The notes beneath the pieces are model-generated. The model worked only from the letters and a program-made list of their open reading frames with translations. It did not search any database and was not told the origin of the DNA. A stretch of 34,169 nt of DNA from an uncultured Methylococcaceae bacterium (lineage in GTDB: Bacteria > Pseudomonadota > Gammaproteobacteria > Methylococcales > Methylomonadaceae): contig CAIZMK010000278.1 in NCBI GenBank assembly GCA_903934035.1, positions 1 to 34,169 on the forward strand. The letters are read 5' to 3'. Positions 1 through 9,000 of the stretch are shown piece by piece. How positions within the stretch are numbered: the first letter of the stretch is position 1; each line of letters starts with the position of its first letter. A program made the translations under genes and the position numbers.

Positions 1-339
1 CCTTTATCTTATAATGGTCTAAACCAAGAAAGCACTTCTGCTTTATTAGGTGTGCGTTTAGCAGGTCAGGTCTACAAGAACACCACGGTACAAACCAGTG
101 CTGGGTTTGAAGAAGACATGCACAACTCCGTTAATAATTACAGTGCCACAGGTCTTGCGGGTTTATCTGCAATCACCTTTAACCCTAATATTCAAAGAAC
201 CCGTGCAGTCGTGAATTTTGGCGCCTCTTATGAATTGGCGAAAGGTCATCATTTAGGTTTTAATACCATATACCGACAAGAGTCTTTTCAAGGTGTTGAT
301 ACTAAGATGGCGTACGTGAATTACTCGATGGGATTTTAA
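1..339 (+). CDS. C-terminal part of an outer-membrane/autotransporter beta-barrel protein, truncated by window start
   Basis: Frame is open from base 1 (PLSYNGLNQESTSALLGVRLAGQVYKNTTVQ...); alternating amphipathic strands; terminal residue Phe (YVNYSMGF). Confidence 0.7.
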   Translation, partial: PLSYNGLNQESTSALLGVRLAGQVYKNTTVQTSAGFEEDMHNSVNNYSATGLAGLSAITFNPNIQRTRAVVNFGASYELAKGHHLGFNTIYRQESFQGVDTKMAYVNYSMGF

Positions 340-382
340 GCCAGTGTGGGCAGCGCTCACTGCCCACCACTTAATCGGTAGT

Positions 383-413
383 GGTGTGCAAACAATAAAG
401 CTGTTTGCACACC
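383..413. terminator. Perfect 12-bp stem hairpin (GGTGTGCAAACA-ataaagc-TGTTTGCACACC), possible terminator/attenuator without clear T-tract
   Basis: Inverted repeat read directly, 44 nt after the stop of the barrel gene; a second hairpin GTGGGCAGCG/CACTGCCCAC lies just upstream. Confidence 0.4.
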
Positions 414-570
414 CATGTGTCTTAGATTTTCCTAGCGAGGTTTTGTTTGATTGTTTTCGATATTATGGGTAAGCGGCGGTTTTCTGTAACGACTCGTAAG
501 AGCAGGTAATGAAAACGTCCTACGACTTAAGGACTTATAAAATTGGATTGATATTTATAGCCCGTAATCC

Positions 571-650
571 GTAGCCTCGATGTAGCAAGGCGGAATCGAG
601 GATTAACAGCACTCCGATCCCCTCGCAGCACTGCGTTTCATCGAGGCTAC
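571..650. repeat. Inverted repeat GTAGCCTCGATG ... CATCGAGGCTAC (palindromic intergenic element)
   Basis: 12-bp perfect inverted arms at 571-582 and 639-650; the right arm overlaps the stop of the vapC-like pseudogene. Confidence 0.75.
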
Positions 651-1066
651 TTGCTAAACCAATTTTCAATGGATAAATCGGTAAAGTTAATAAAATCATC
701 TATGTTACGAGTGACTAAAATCAAATTATTTGCTTTAGCAACGGCTGCAATTTAAGTATCCACAAAGGGCGGTGTTTTACCCAATAATTGTAATCGTGCG
801 GCTGTTTGCCCCTGCCAATTTGCGGCAGTTTCCGTATAAGGCAATATTGGAAACATAAGCAAAACGGATTCAAGATAATCTTTTATTTTCAATCGTTTTG
901 AAGAGTCGGGCAATAATTCAACTCCTCGAACTAGCTCATAAACCACGAAAGCAGCAATGGCTATTTGCGCATGAAAACGTTCTATATTTTCTATAACTTG
1001 AATATTGGGCTTTGCTTTTAAATGTTCTGAGATGGTATTAGTGCCTAGCAAATAAACTAAACTCAC
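647..1066 (-). pseudogene. VapC-like PIN-domain toxin pseudogene: in-frame stop at 752-754 and active-site Asp replaced by Gly
   Basis: ORF MSLVYLLGTNTISE...PFVDT* continues in the same frame as IAAVAKANNLILVTRNIDDFINFTDLSIENWFSK*; the PIN motif LLDTNxISE reads LLGTNTISE. Confidence 0.85.
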
Positions 1067-1305
1067 AATCTAAAGTCCCTATCAGCATCTGATTTTCTAT
1101 TTTCTTCAAAAATACTCGTATCGATACCGCTTGCTTGATATTTATTTAAAAACTCTTTTAAAGCAAGGCCTGCATCGGTTTTCATTTGTGTTAATTCATA
1201 GATAATGGCAATCTTTGCCTTTCCAGTTGGAATAGTGTCCGGCAGTTGAAGATGCAAGCTATGATCACTAGGAATTTCGGCTTCTATTTCATAATAAGCT
1301 TGCAT
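1063..1305 (-). CDS. VapB-like antitoxin of PIN-domain toxin-antitoxin pair
   Basis: 80 aa immediately upstream of the PIN ORF with a 4-bp GTGA overlap; sequence type MQAYYEIEAEIPSDHSLHLQLPDTIPTGKAKIAIIYE typical of partners of PIN toxins. Confidence 0.7.
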   Translation of the reverse strand: MQAYYEIEAEIPSDHSLHLQLPDTIPTGKAKIAIIYELTQMKTDAGLALKEFLNKYQASGIDTSIFEENRKSDADRDFRL

Positions 1306-1549
1306 GATGAGGATTCCTTAAGAGTTAATAAGCCTTTTGCAGGCGGTATATCTCATATTGTTAATATCTAGTCACAATGCCGATAGCCTTATTAAATAGG
1401 TAATTGTAATTAAATAAGTTAAAACTCAATTTTAAATCGCCAACCGATGCACCACTAATGGCAATAGATACGTAAGTTCCGCTGCTTATGTGATAAGTCC
1501 GTAAGCTGTAGGTTGGTTTCGCGACAGAAACAATAAAAAAAACACCGTA

Positions 1550-1570
1550 GGGGCGTATTCAATACGCCCC
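1550..1570. terminator. GGGGCGTATT-C-AATACGCCCC hairpin downstream of the MMPL transporter
   Basis: Perfect 10-bp stem; same core sequence as the MITE-like repeats elsewhere in the window. Confidence 0.45.
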
Positions 1571-1606
1571 TTCCCGCTGCGATGAGATTTATAACTTACA
1601 TCAACT

Positions 1607-4264
1607 TCAAGCAATTTTATCTTTTAAAACTAATTTACTAATCGCTGGCAATACCACAAAGGTACACATCATGATCCAAAAGATACCGATAGTGATTACT
1701 AAGCCCATGCTGGCTATGCCTTCATGAGGTGAAAATGCCAAGCCAGCAAAACTTGATGCTGTGGTTAAGGCACCATAAAACATCGCTCTCGCGGTACTGG
1801 ATTGATAAATATTTTGGTCTTCTGATAAAGAATGATGTAATTTTTCAACCATGTGTATGCCGTTATCGACACCTAAACCTAATAACAACGGTAAAGCGAT
1901 AATGTTGGCATAATTGATGGGCGTATGCGTCAGCACGGTACTCGCCATCGTAAATAAACCCGCTAATATCAAGGGTGTCATCACCAAAAAGGTATCAGTA
2001 AAATTACGTCGTATGGCATACAACAACAAAGTAATGGTGATCAGCGCGATGATAATGGCTTTTTGAAAGGCCGCTATCACTTCTTTCATAGACTCCCAAT
2101 AAATAATCGGCAAATCTGTGGTTTCTGGTGCGACGGTTTGCACTTCATTAATAAACTCTTGCAAATTAGCGAGATCATTTAAATCTTTCTTAGGAAATAT
2201 TTGAATACGATACCAGCCTTCTTTACTCAACCAACGATCTTTAATATCTGCTGGCAAATCTGACAAAGTAACTTCCTTAGCGCCCATACCGACTAACAAT
2301 TCATTCATAGCATCAGGTAACGTACCTAGCAATGTCGTTTGCATTTTCTCTATAAACAAACGTCGACTGGGCTGTTGCCTTGTATCGAGCTCAATTAACA
2401 TATCCTGTAATTCTTTCTTAAAACAACCTAAGGCAGCCAACTCATGGGCATCCGTTTTTTCAAGTAAGCGTTGATCTATCGCTTTAATCAAGCGATTAAT
2501 ACCAGGAATCGGATCGTTATCCACTTTCAAGGTAGGAAATCCTTGAGCTTGTGCACCTAACATCAGTGCCATATCTTCTATAACGGCTAATTTGTCTTCT
2601 TGTTGTTCCGGTACAAAATCAAAGACACTGATGGTTTTATCAACACTAGCCAAGCCTAATAACTTTTGTTCCATATCCTTGGCTTTTTGGGCATCTTCTG
2701 CCAATACCGTCAAGGTCATAGGCGTGGTATCTGGATTTTTATTTAAGTTCTTAAAAGCAATGACTGATTCTGTATTAGGATCACGTAAATTAATAGGATT
2801 AAAGTCTGTTTGAACTTTAAAAACTAGGCCTATGGATAAAATAGTAAACAACAAAGTCGCTATAGCAATAGGCTTTGCATAATGCAGCGTGTGATTGGCC
2901 ATCTTTTCAGCTAAGGTAGCCAAAAATGGATGCGTTGCTAAGGGTTCTGATTTATCAGCGACAGGAATAAACCTTAGGAAAGCTGGCATGACGGTTAAAG
3001 TCACCACTAAACTAATAAACAAACTAGTACCAGCCAACAATCCTAGTTCAGACACGCCTCTATAATCAGTCGGTACAAAAGCAAAAAGCCCAATTGAAGT
3101 GGTCCCTGCGCATAGTAACAAAGAAGGCCCTGTCGATATTAAAGTACTGTGTATTGCTCTTTCACGATTCACATGATGTTGGATATTATCTTTATAACGC
3201 AGACAAAAATGGATGGCGTACTCTACGCCCAAACCTATATTCGATACGGCAAAAGCGACAGAAATCAAATTCAGTTCTTTAACAGCTAGCGCTGCAAAAG
3301 CACCGCAAAACACCATACCTAGAGCTAGGGTAAATAAGGTCGCTAAAGTAAATAAAATAGAACGATAAGCCACTAACAATATAACTAATACCAACACCAC
3401 TGAAAAAATACAGGCATTAAAAGTACCATTACTCATGCCTACAACTTCATCATCTTCTAAGCCCACTTCGCCAGTAATCCAAACCTTAACCTCTGGCAAG
3501 TCAGGCTGCTGAATTTCAGCAATGGCTTTACGCACTGATTCTATAGCGTGTTCAGCAGGTCGTATTTGTGAGTATTCAAACTTAGGTGAAAGCATAATAA
3601 AGCCTTTACCGCCATCTTTACCACTGAGCTTGTTGTCTGCGATCAAGCTTTCCCATGACAATAGATTATTTTCACCATTCATGCTTTTATGCAAAGCCAA
3701 AGCGACTTTATCGATCAAGGTGGCTAAATCAACTGGCAAGTCTTGCTTATCGGCTTTAGCACTCAAAGCATCTTCAAAGATAGAGAAAAAACCCGTTAGA
3801 TTAGGCTCTTGAGAGATACGCCCTATAAAAGGTTGGGCTTGAGATAGGTTATTAGAAACCGCTTGTAATTCGGTCGGTGCTAAATAGAGCAGACCATTTT
3901 TATGAAAGAATTCATTTTCACTAGGGATATATACCGTCTCAAAATTAGTCTTGTCGGCATTTAATAAACGACCTAAGCGTTTAGTCGCAGCTTTGGTTAA
4001 CTCAGGCGTGTCTGATTCAACAACCAATAACAAGGTATGTAAATCCTGAGCAAAGGCTTTTTCATAATGACGTCTATTTTGTTGAAAAGGCGCATTAGGG
4101 GCGACCATATCTTGAGTATCGGTATCGATACTTAAGTGACTACCTGCATATTGCCCTGCCAATACGGTTAATACTGCAACGATTATTAATACTGAAAAAG
4201 GATGCTTTAACACCCAAGCGCCCCAAATTGAAAATAGATTATTGCTTTTGTTCTTAAACGTCAT
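1607..4264 (-). CDS. hpnN: MMPL/RND family exporter, hopanoid-associated HpnN-like
   Basis: 885 aa with two RND/MMPL halves (GLGVEYAIHFCLRYKD; LLGLGVDNGIHMVEKLHH) and large soluble loops; N-terminus DTQDMVAPNAPFQQNRRHYEKAF resembles HpnN. Confidence 0.7.
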   Translation of the reverse strand: MTFKNKSNNLFSIWGAWVLKHPFSVLIIVAVLTVLAGQYAGSHLSIDTDTQDMVAPNAPFQQNRRHYEKAFAQDLHTLLLVVESDTPELTKAATKRLGRLLNADKTNFETVYIPSENEFFHKNGLLYLAPTELQAVSNNLSQAQPFIGRISQEPNLTGFFSIFEDALSAKADKQDLPVDLATLIDKVALALHKSMNGENNLLSWESLIADNKLSGKDGGKGFIMLSPKFEYSQIRPAEHAIESVRKAIAEIQQPDLPEVKVWITGEVGLEDDEVVGMSNGTFNACIFSVVLVLVILLVAYRSILFTLATLFTLALGMVFCGAFAALAVKELNLISVAFAVSNIGLGVEYAIHFCLRYKDNIQHHVNRERAIHSTLISTGPSLLLCAGTTSIGLFAFVPTDYRGVSELGLLAGTSLFISLVVTLTVMPAFLRFIPVADKSEPLATHPFLATLAEKMANHTLHYAKPIAIATLLFTILSIGLVFKVQTDFNPINLRDPNTESVIAFKNLNKNPDTTPMTLTVLAEDAQKAKDMEQKLLGLASVDKTISVFDFVPEQQEDKLAVIEDMALMLGAQAQGFPTLKVDNDPIPGINRLIKAIDQRLLEKTDAHELAALGCFKKELQDMLIELDTRQQPSRRLFIEKMQTTLLGTLPDAMNELLVGMGAKEVTLSDLPADIKDRWLSKEGWYRIQIFPKKDLNDLANLQEFINEVQTVAPETTDLPIIYWESMKEVIAAFQKAIIIALITITLLLYAIRRNFTDTFLVMTPLILAGLFTMASTVLTHTPINYANIIALPLLLGLGVDNGIHMVEKLHHSLSEDQNIYQSSTARAMFYGALTTASSFAGLAFSPHEGIASMGLVITIGIFWIMMCTFVVLPAISKLVLKDKIA

Positions 4265-4398
4265 TTATGTCTTCCATTATTTTAATAATTCAACCCAGCT
4301 CTTTGTTGAGAGGGGCTAAAGGAGGCTGCCAACTTTAGGTACAGGATAAGGTCAAGCCTTTCACGGTACCCCGTCTCAAGTTAGCGCTTATACCCTAG

Positions 4399-4556
4399 AG
4401 ACTGTGAAAGTATTATGATTTTAGCTTCCCCCTTTGTAAAAGGGGGACTGAGGGGGATTTTTTGTGTTATGGGCTACTAAAATTTAATGATTATTTTTAA
4501 TAGACCAAATCTCCCCTAGCCCCTCTTTGCTAAAGAGGGGGAAACTTTCACAGTCT
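4399..4556. repeat. About 158-bp palindromic element with 13-bp terminal inverted repeats AGACTGTGAAAGT/ACTTTCACAGTCT
   Basis: Perfect 13-bp inverted ends at 4399-4411 and 4544-4556; two internal hairpins (CCCCCTTT..AAAGGGGG and CCCCTCTTT..AAAGAGGGG). Confidence 0.7.
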
Positions 4557-4573
4557 TCCTACCTTCCCAACTC

Positions 4574-5614
4574 TCATTCAATAGTAATTTTATCTAAAGT
4601 ATTCAGCGCATCACTTTTAGATTCGATAAGTTCAGAGCCCTGCTGTTGAATAAATAAAGCAGGGATATGAGCGACATTAGCGGCTTGCAGACCTTCTTTT
4701 TGACCCAAACACAATAAAGCGGTATCCCAAGCATCAGCAATAGTAGGGTCTTCATGAATAACGGTGACTGATACTAAGTCATGAGTAATTGGCCGGCCAT
4801 TACGTGCATCTAAGATGTGGCTATAACGCTGACCTTGATAATCAAAATAATGATTATAAGTACCGGAAGTCATCACCGCCATCTGGGACTCCTTAGGCAT
4901 GGTGATTCTTTTTTGCATGTGCATATCACCAGGCAAGGGTCTTTCTAAGGCGATACGCCAAGCTTGCTGATCAGGTTTATAACCCCGAGTCTGCAATTCA
5001 CCACCAATTTCCACTAAATAATCAGTAATGCCCTGCTCTTCTAATACTTGACTAATTTTACCGACGCTATAGCCTTGGGCAATAGATGATAAATCGACTT
5101 TTAAATCTGCTTGCTGCTTGCGTAAATGACTATCATCAATGATATCGAGTTTCGCCATACCAATACGCGCCTGCAACTTTTGTATCGATGCTTCGTCAGG
5201 CATAGCAGGAGCCTCACCACGAAAACCCCATAAATCAAACAGCGGCTTCATGGTTAAATCGTAACAACCTTTAGATGCTACAGAGACTGTTTGAGCGATA
5301 CGAACCAGCTTTACAATTTCAGCCCCCACTTCCTGGCTATCTGTATTTTCAGTGCTATTAAAGACTTCAATAACTGAGTCTGGACGATAGTTTGAAAGGG
5401 CTTTATCAATGACATCTAGTTCATTTTTAACAGCACTGGCAACTGCTGCGTTATCTATCGAAGTTTTTGACCAATAACTGATATGATAAGTCGTACCTTG
5501 AGCCGCGCCTTCAAGCTTTTGTATACTTGGACCTGAACAAGCGATCAGTTGGCTAAATATAAAAAAGACAGCTAGTACTTTTAATAATGGGGAATTGTTC
5601 TGAGTAGATTTCAT
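4574..5614 (-). CDS. apbE: FAD:protein FMN transferase, ApbE family lipoprotein
   Basis: Lipobox-like FSQLIACSG, GTTYHISYW, DLSSIAQGYSVGKI, MTSGTYNHYF and SHILDARNGRPI motifs; ORF begins at 5650 but MKSTQNNS... is the likelier start. Confidence 0.85.
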   Translation of the reverse strand: MKSTQNNSPLLKVLAVFFIFSQLIACSGPSIQKLEGAAQGTTYHISYWSKTSIDNAAVASAVKNELDVIDKALSNYRPDSVIEVFNSTENTDSQEVGAEIVKLVRIAQTVSVASKGCYDLTMKPLFDLWGFRGEAPAMPDEASIQKLQARIGMAKLDIIDDSHLRKQQADLKVDLSSIAQGYSVGKISQVLEEQGITDYLVEIGGELQTRGYKPDQQAWRIALERPLPGDMHMQKRITMPKESQMAVMTSGTYNHYFDYQGQRYSHILDARNGRPITHDLVSVTVIHEDPTIADAWDTALLCLGQKEGLQAANVAHIPALFIQQQGSELIESKSDALNTLDKITIE

Positions 5615-5841
5615 AATACTTCTGGTGGTTATGTGTTGATTCATTATCATCGCTAGCAGTTACTATATTATTACGAGATGAGTTTTCTTAAGTTTAACCA
5701 CATCAATAAACTGGGTTAATATCTGATTCATAGCAGTTATCGAAGGCTATGCACTCAACAAAGCGACTAAGAAAGCGGTTATACCCAACATTATAAAGGT
5801 ATTGTGGTTTGATTTCTAAAAATGAAACTACCCTAATAACT

Positions 5842-5887
5842 ATAAGTAGATGTCGATCGTAATGTAGGGACAGGTCGTGACCTGTCC
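5842..5887. repeat. Repeat ATAAGTAGATGTCGATCGTAATGTAGGGACAGGTCGTGACCTGTCC (inverted copy near 16025-16073)
   Basis: Reverse-complement match with 16025-16073; contains palindrome GGACAGGTCgtGACCTGTCC. Confidence 0.65.
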
Positions 5888-5908
5888 TTACTGTGTAAAA
5901 TGTACCAA

Positions 5909-5960
5909 TGCCGGAAACGCTTTTCTCGCTGACGCTCGTAAAGCCTTATTCCGGCCTACA
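5909..5960. repeat. REP-like element (TGCCGGAAACGC...TTATTCCGGCCTACA)
   Basis: Matches 14841-14956 and 31452-31505. Confidence 0.7.
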
Positions 5961-6077
5961 ATAAGTTCACAATTCATTAACTGTTGGCAGTGACCAAAAA
6001 TATAGAGTTGTGTAAAGGTTCTTATTACCCTTACCGCCAACCTAACCATCAATTTGTTAATACATCGATAGGTCATA

Positions 6078-9000
6078 ATGATGAATAATGTTTTAGTTAA
6101 AAAGATAGGCAATTTAATTCCTTACACTTTACTAACAGGTCTTTTATTGTTGAGTTATAAGGTACTTAATGAGCTATTGATACCACTGACCTGGGCCATC
6201 ATTATTGCTTATGTAATGTGGCCTGCTTACCAAAGGTTAAGGCATCAACTTAATAATAGAAATACCTTAAGTGCTAGTGTAATGACAGGCCTAATAACTA
6301 TCGTCATTTCGTTAAGCCTCTACTGCTTAGGTTCCTTATTACAAAATGAAACTAAAATTGCTTACCAAAGCCTATCAATTAACTTTACTAACAATGCCTA
6401 TCACCTACCGAAACCTATAAGCCAAATTCCATGGCTAGGGCGACAGTTACAAGATCTTATTGATCAACTCATTGATAACCAAGCTGAAATCAGCGACCAA
6501 CTCACTAACTGGGTAGGACAATGGCTGGGAGAATTTACGCAATTGCTTGGCAGTATTGGTCGAAATATCATGAAGTTGGGTGTTATTTTAGTCACGGTAT
6601 TTTTTTGTTTTCGAGATGGACTTAATATTATTAAGCAATTGCAGCAAGGCATCATTAGTTTTTTAGGCTCATATCAACATGTTTACCTAGAAACTGCTGG
6701 AGCCACTACTCGCGCAGTAGTTTACGGCCTAGTTCTTGCAGCACTTAGTCAAGGTTTACTAGCAGGAATAGGTTATGCGGTAGCGGGTATCAAGGCACCC
6801 TTATTATTTGGACTGATAACAGCCTTCCTGGCCATTATTCCTATGGGAGCGACATTGATATGGCTGCCTTTAAGCATAATACTAATCGTCTCTAATCAAT
6901 TCTGGTCTGGTATTGGTTTATTACTTTGGGGATTTCTAGCTGTTAGCACCATAGACAATGTGGTGCGTCCATTAGTTATTAGCGGTGCTGGTCGAGTACC
7001 TTTCCCCATCGTATTATTCGGCGTGCTTGGAGGCTTATCAACTTTCGGAGCTGTTGGGCTATTTTTAGGGCCAGTGATTCTGGCAGTACTGCTCTCTGTT
7101 TGGCAAACTTGGCTAAAACTACAGCAAATAGAATTATCTGAACATGAATACTCTCAACCCATCTGGCACACACTTTCGACAGAAAGGGTCATTGCCGAAT
7201 TAGATTCAGATTATGGTCTGGGTTTAAGTACAGAAGAGGCGCAAAAACGCTTAAATCAAAGTGGAGCTAATAGTCTTACTGAAATAGCTCAGCGCTCCGC
7301 ATTGCATTTATTACTATCCCAATTCAAAGGTGTCCTTATTCTTGTATTGTTGGCAGCGGCCATATTAGCAACCACTATAGGTGACTTAAAAGACGGTCTT
7401 GTGATTTTAGTCGTTGTCATTATTAACGCTTTGCTGGGATTTTATCAGGAATTTCAAGCTGAAAAGTCTTTGTGCGCTCTAAAAAAAATGCTGCCTTTAC
7501 AAGCGATAGTTCGTCGTAATGGACAAGCAATCGAATTATTAGCTGAGCAATTAGTAGTTGGAGATATTGTTATCCTCGAAGCGGGTAGAAAAATACCTGC
7601 GGATGGCCGCATCCTGTTCGCACAAGCCTTAGAGGTTGATGAATCGTCGTTGACAGGCGAATCAGCGCCTATTACCAAACAAGACATGATTCTTGAACCA
7701 TCTTTAGTACTCGTAGAACGATGCAACATGCTTTATATGAACAACTCAGTCACTCATGGGCATGGAGAAATGATAGTCACAGCCACAGGGATGAATACTG
7801 AAATAGGCAAGCTTGCCAACTTACTAACGCAAAGCCAAGAGGTAGCCACACCATTACAATTGCAGTTAGATAATCTAGGAAAACGCATCGCTGTGTGTGC
7901 GCTAGCTATAATTGTCCTATTATTTTTTAGTGCATTAATGCGTGGAGAAGCACTGATTATTAATGCCATCAATACTATTGCCCTAGCCGTAGCTGCGATA
8001 CCCGAAGGATTACCAGCTGTTGTAACAGTCACACTGGCCTTAGGTATGCACCGCATGGCTAGACAACGTGCCATCGTTAAACGATTAGCGTCTGTTGAAA
8101 CTCTAGGCTGTACGACCGTTATCTGTAGCGACAAGACCGGCACTTTAACGGTTAACCAAATGACAGTACGTAGCTTTTTTTATAATAATCAGCACTATAA
8201 CGTCAGTGGAAAGGGTTACGAGCTCATCGGTAAAATTTCACCTGATTGTTCAGTAGAACATTTTTCTAAGCTACTGATACCGCTAGTGCTCTGTAACAAC
8301 AGCCACATACAAAATGATCAATTCATAGGCGATCCCATGGAAGCCGCCTTGTTGGTACTTGCAGCTAAAGGCGGTATCGACCAAAAACAAGTAACTGATC
8401 AATTACCCAGACTCGCAGAAATTCCTTTTGATGCTAAACATAAATTCATGGCCACCTTTCATCAGAAAAATGATGAAATCAAAGTTTTTATTAAAGGCGC
8501 ACCCGAAGTAATACTCAAACTTTGTCAAAACTCTATCAATGTCCATCAGGACGTTAATAAAGCTTTTCTGGCTCAAAATGAACTTATCGCTAGTGCCGGT
8601 TATCGAGTTCTCGGCCTCGCAGAAACGACATTGCCCTCTGCTACGTTTAAAATAGATAGCGATTTATTTAGTTATATTAATAATCTTAACTTTATCGCTT
8701 TAATAGGTCTAATGGATCCACCCAGAACTGAAGTAAAAGCAGCAATCAAGCAATGTCAGCAAGCAGGTATTGCCGTCAAAATGATTACTGGCGATCAAAA
8801 AACAACGGCCGTAGCGATAGCAAAAGAATTGGGTTTAATAGGCAATGTCATTGAGGGTGATACGCTCGCTGGTCTTGCTGATGACGCATTATCTGCATGT
8901 ATTAATAGTATAGATGTGTTCGCTCGCATCGCACCTGAACAGAAAGTACGTATTATAAAAGCACTAAAAGCAAATCATCATATCGTTGCTATGACAGGTG

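Noticed and set aside
2592-3812. Plus-strand ORFs 2592-2813, 3094-3282 and 3522-3812
   Set aside because: Antisense to the HpnN-like gene, low-complexity or implausible proteins, no ribosome site considered convincing.
5888-6112. Minus-strand ORF 5888-6112
   Set aside because: Covers a REP-like repeat and overlaps the start of the fusion gene; translation is repeat-derived.
7454-8143. Minus-strand ORFs 7454-7729 and 7754-8143 antisense to the ATPase
   Set aside because: They lie entirely inside a strongly conserved coding frame and their translations show no recognisable family features; antisense shadows.
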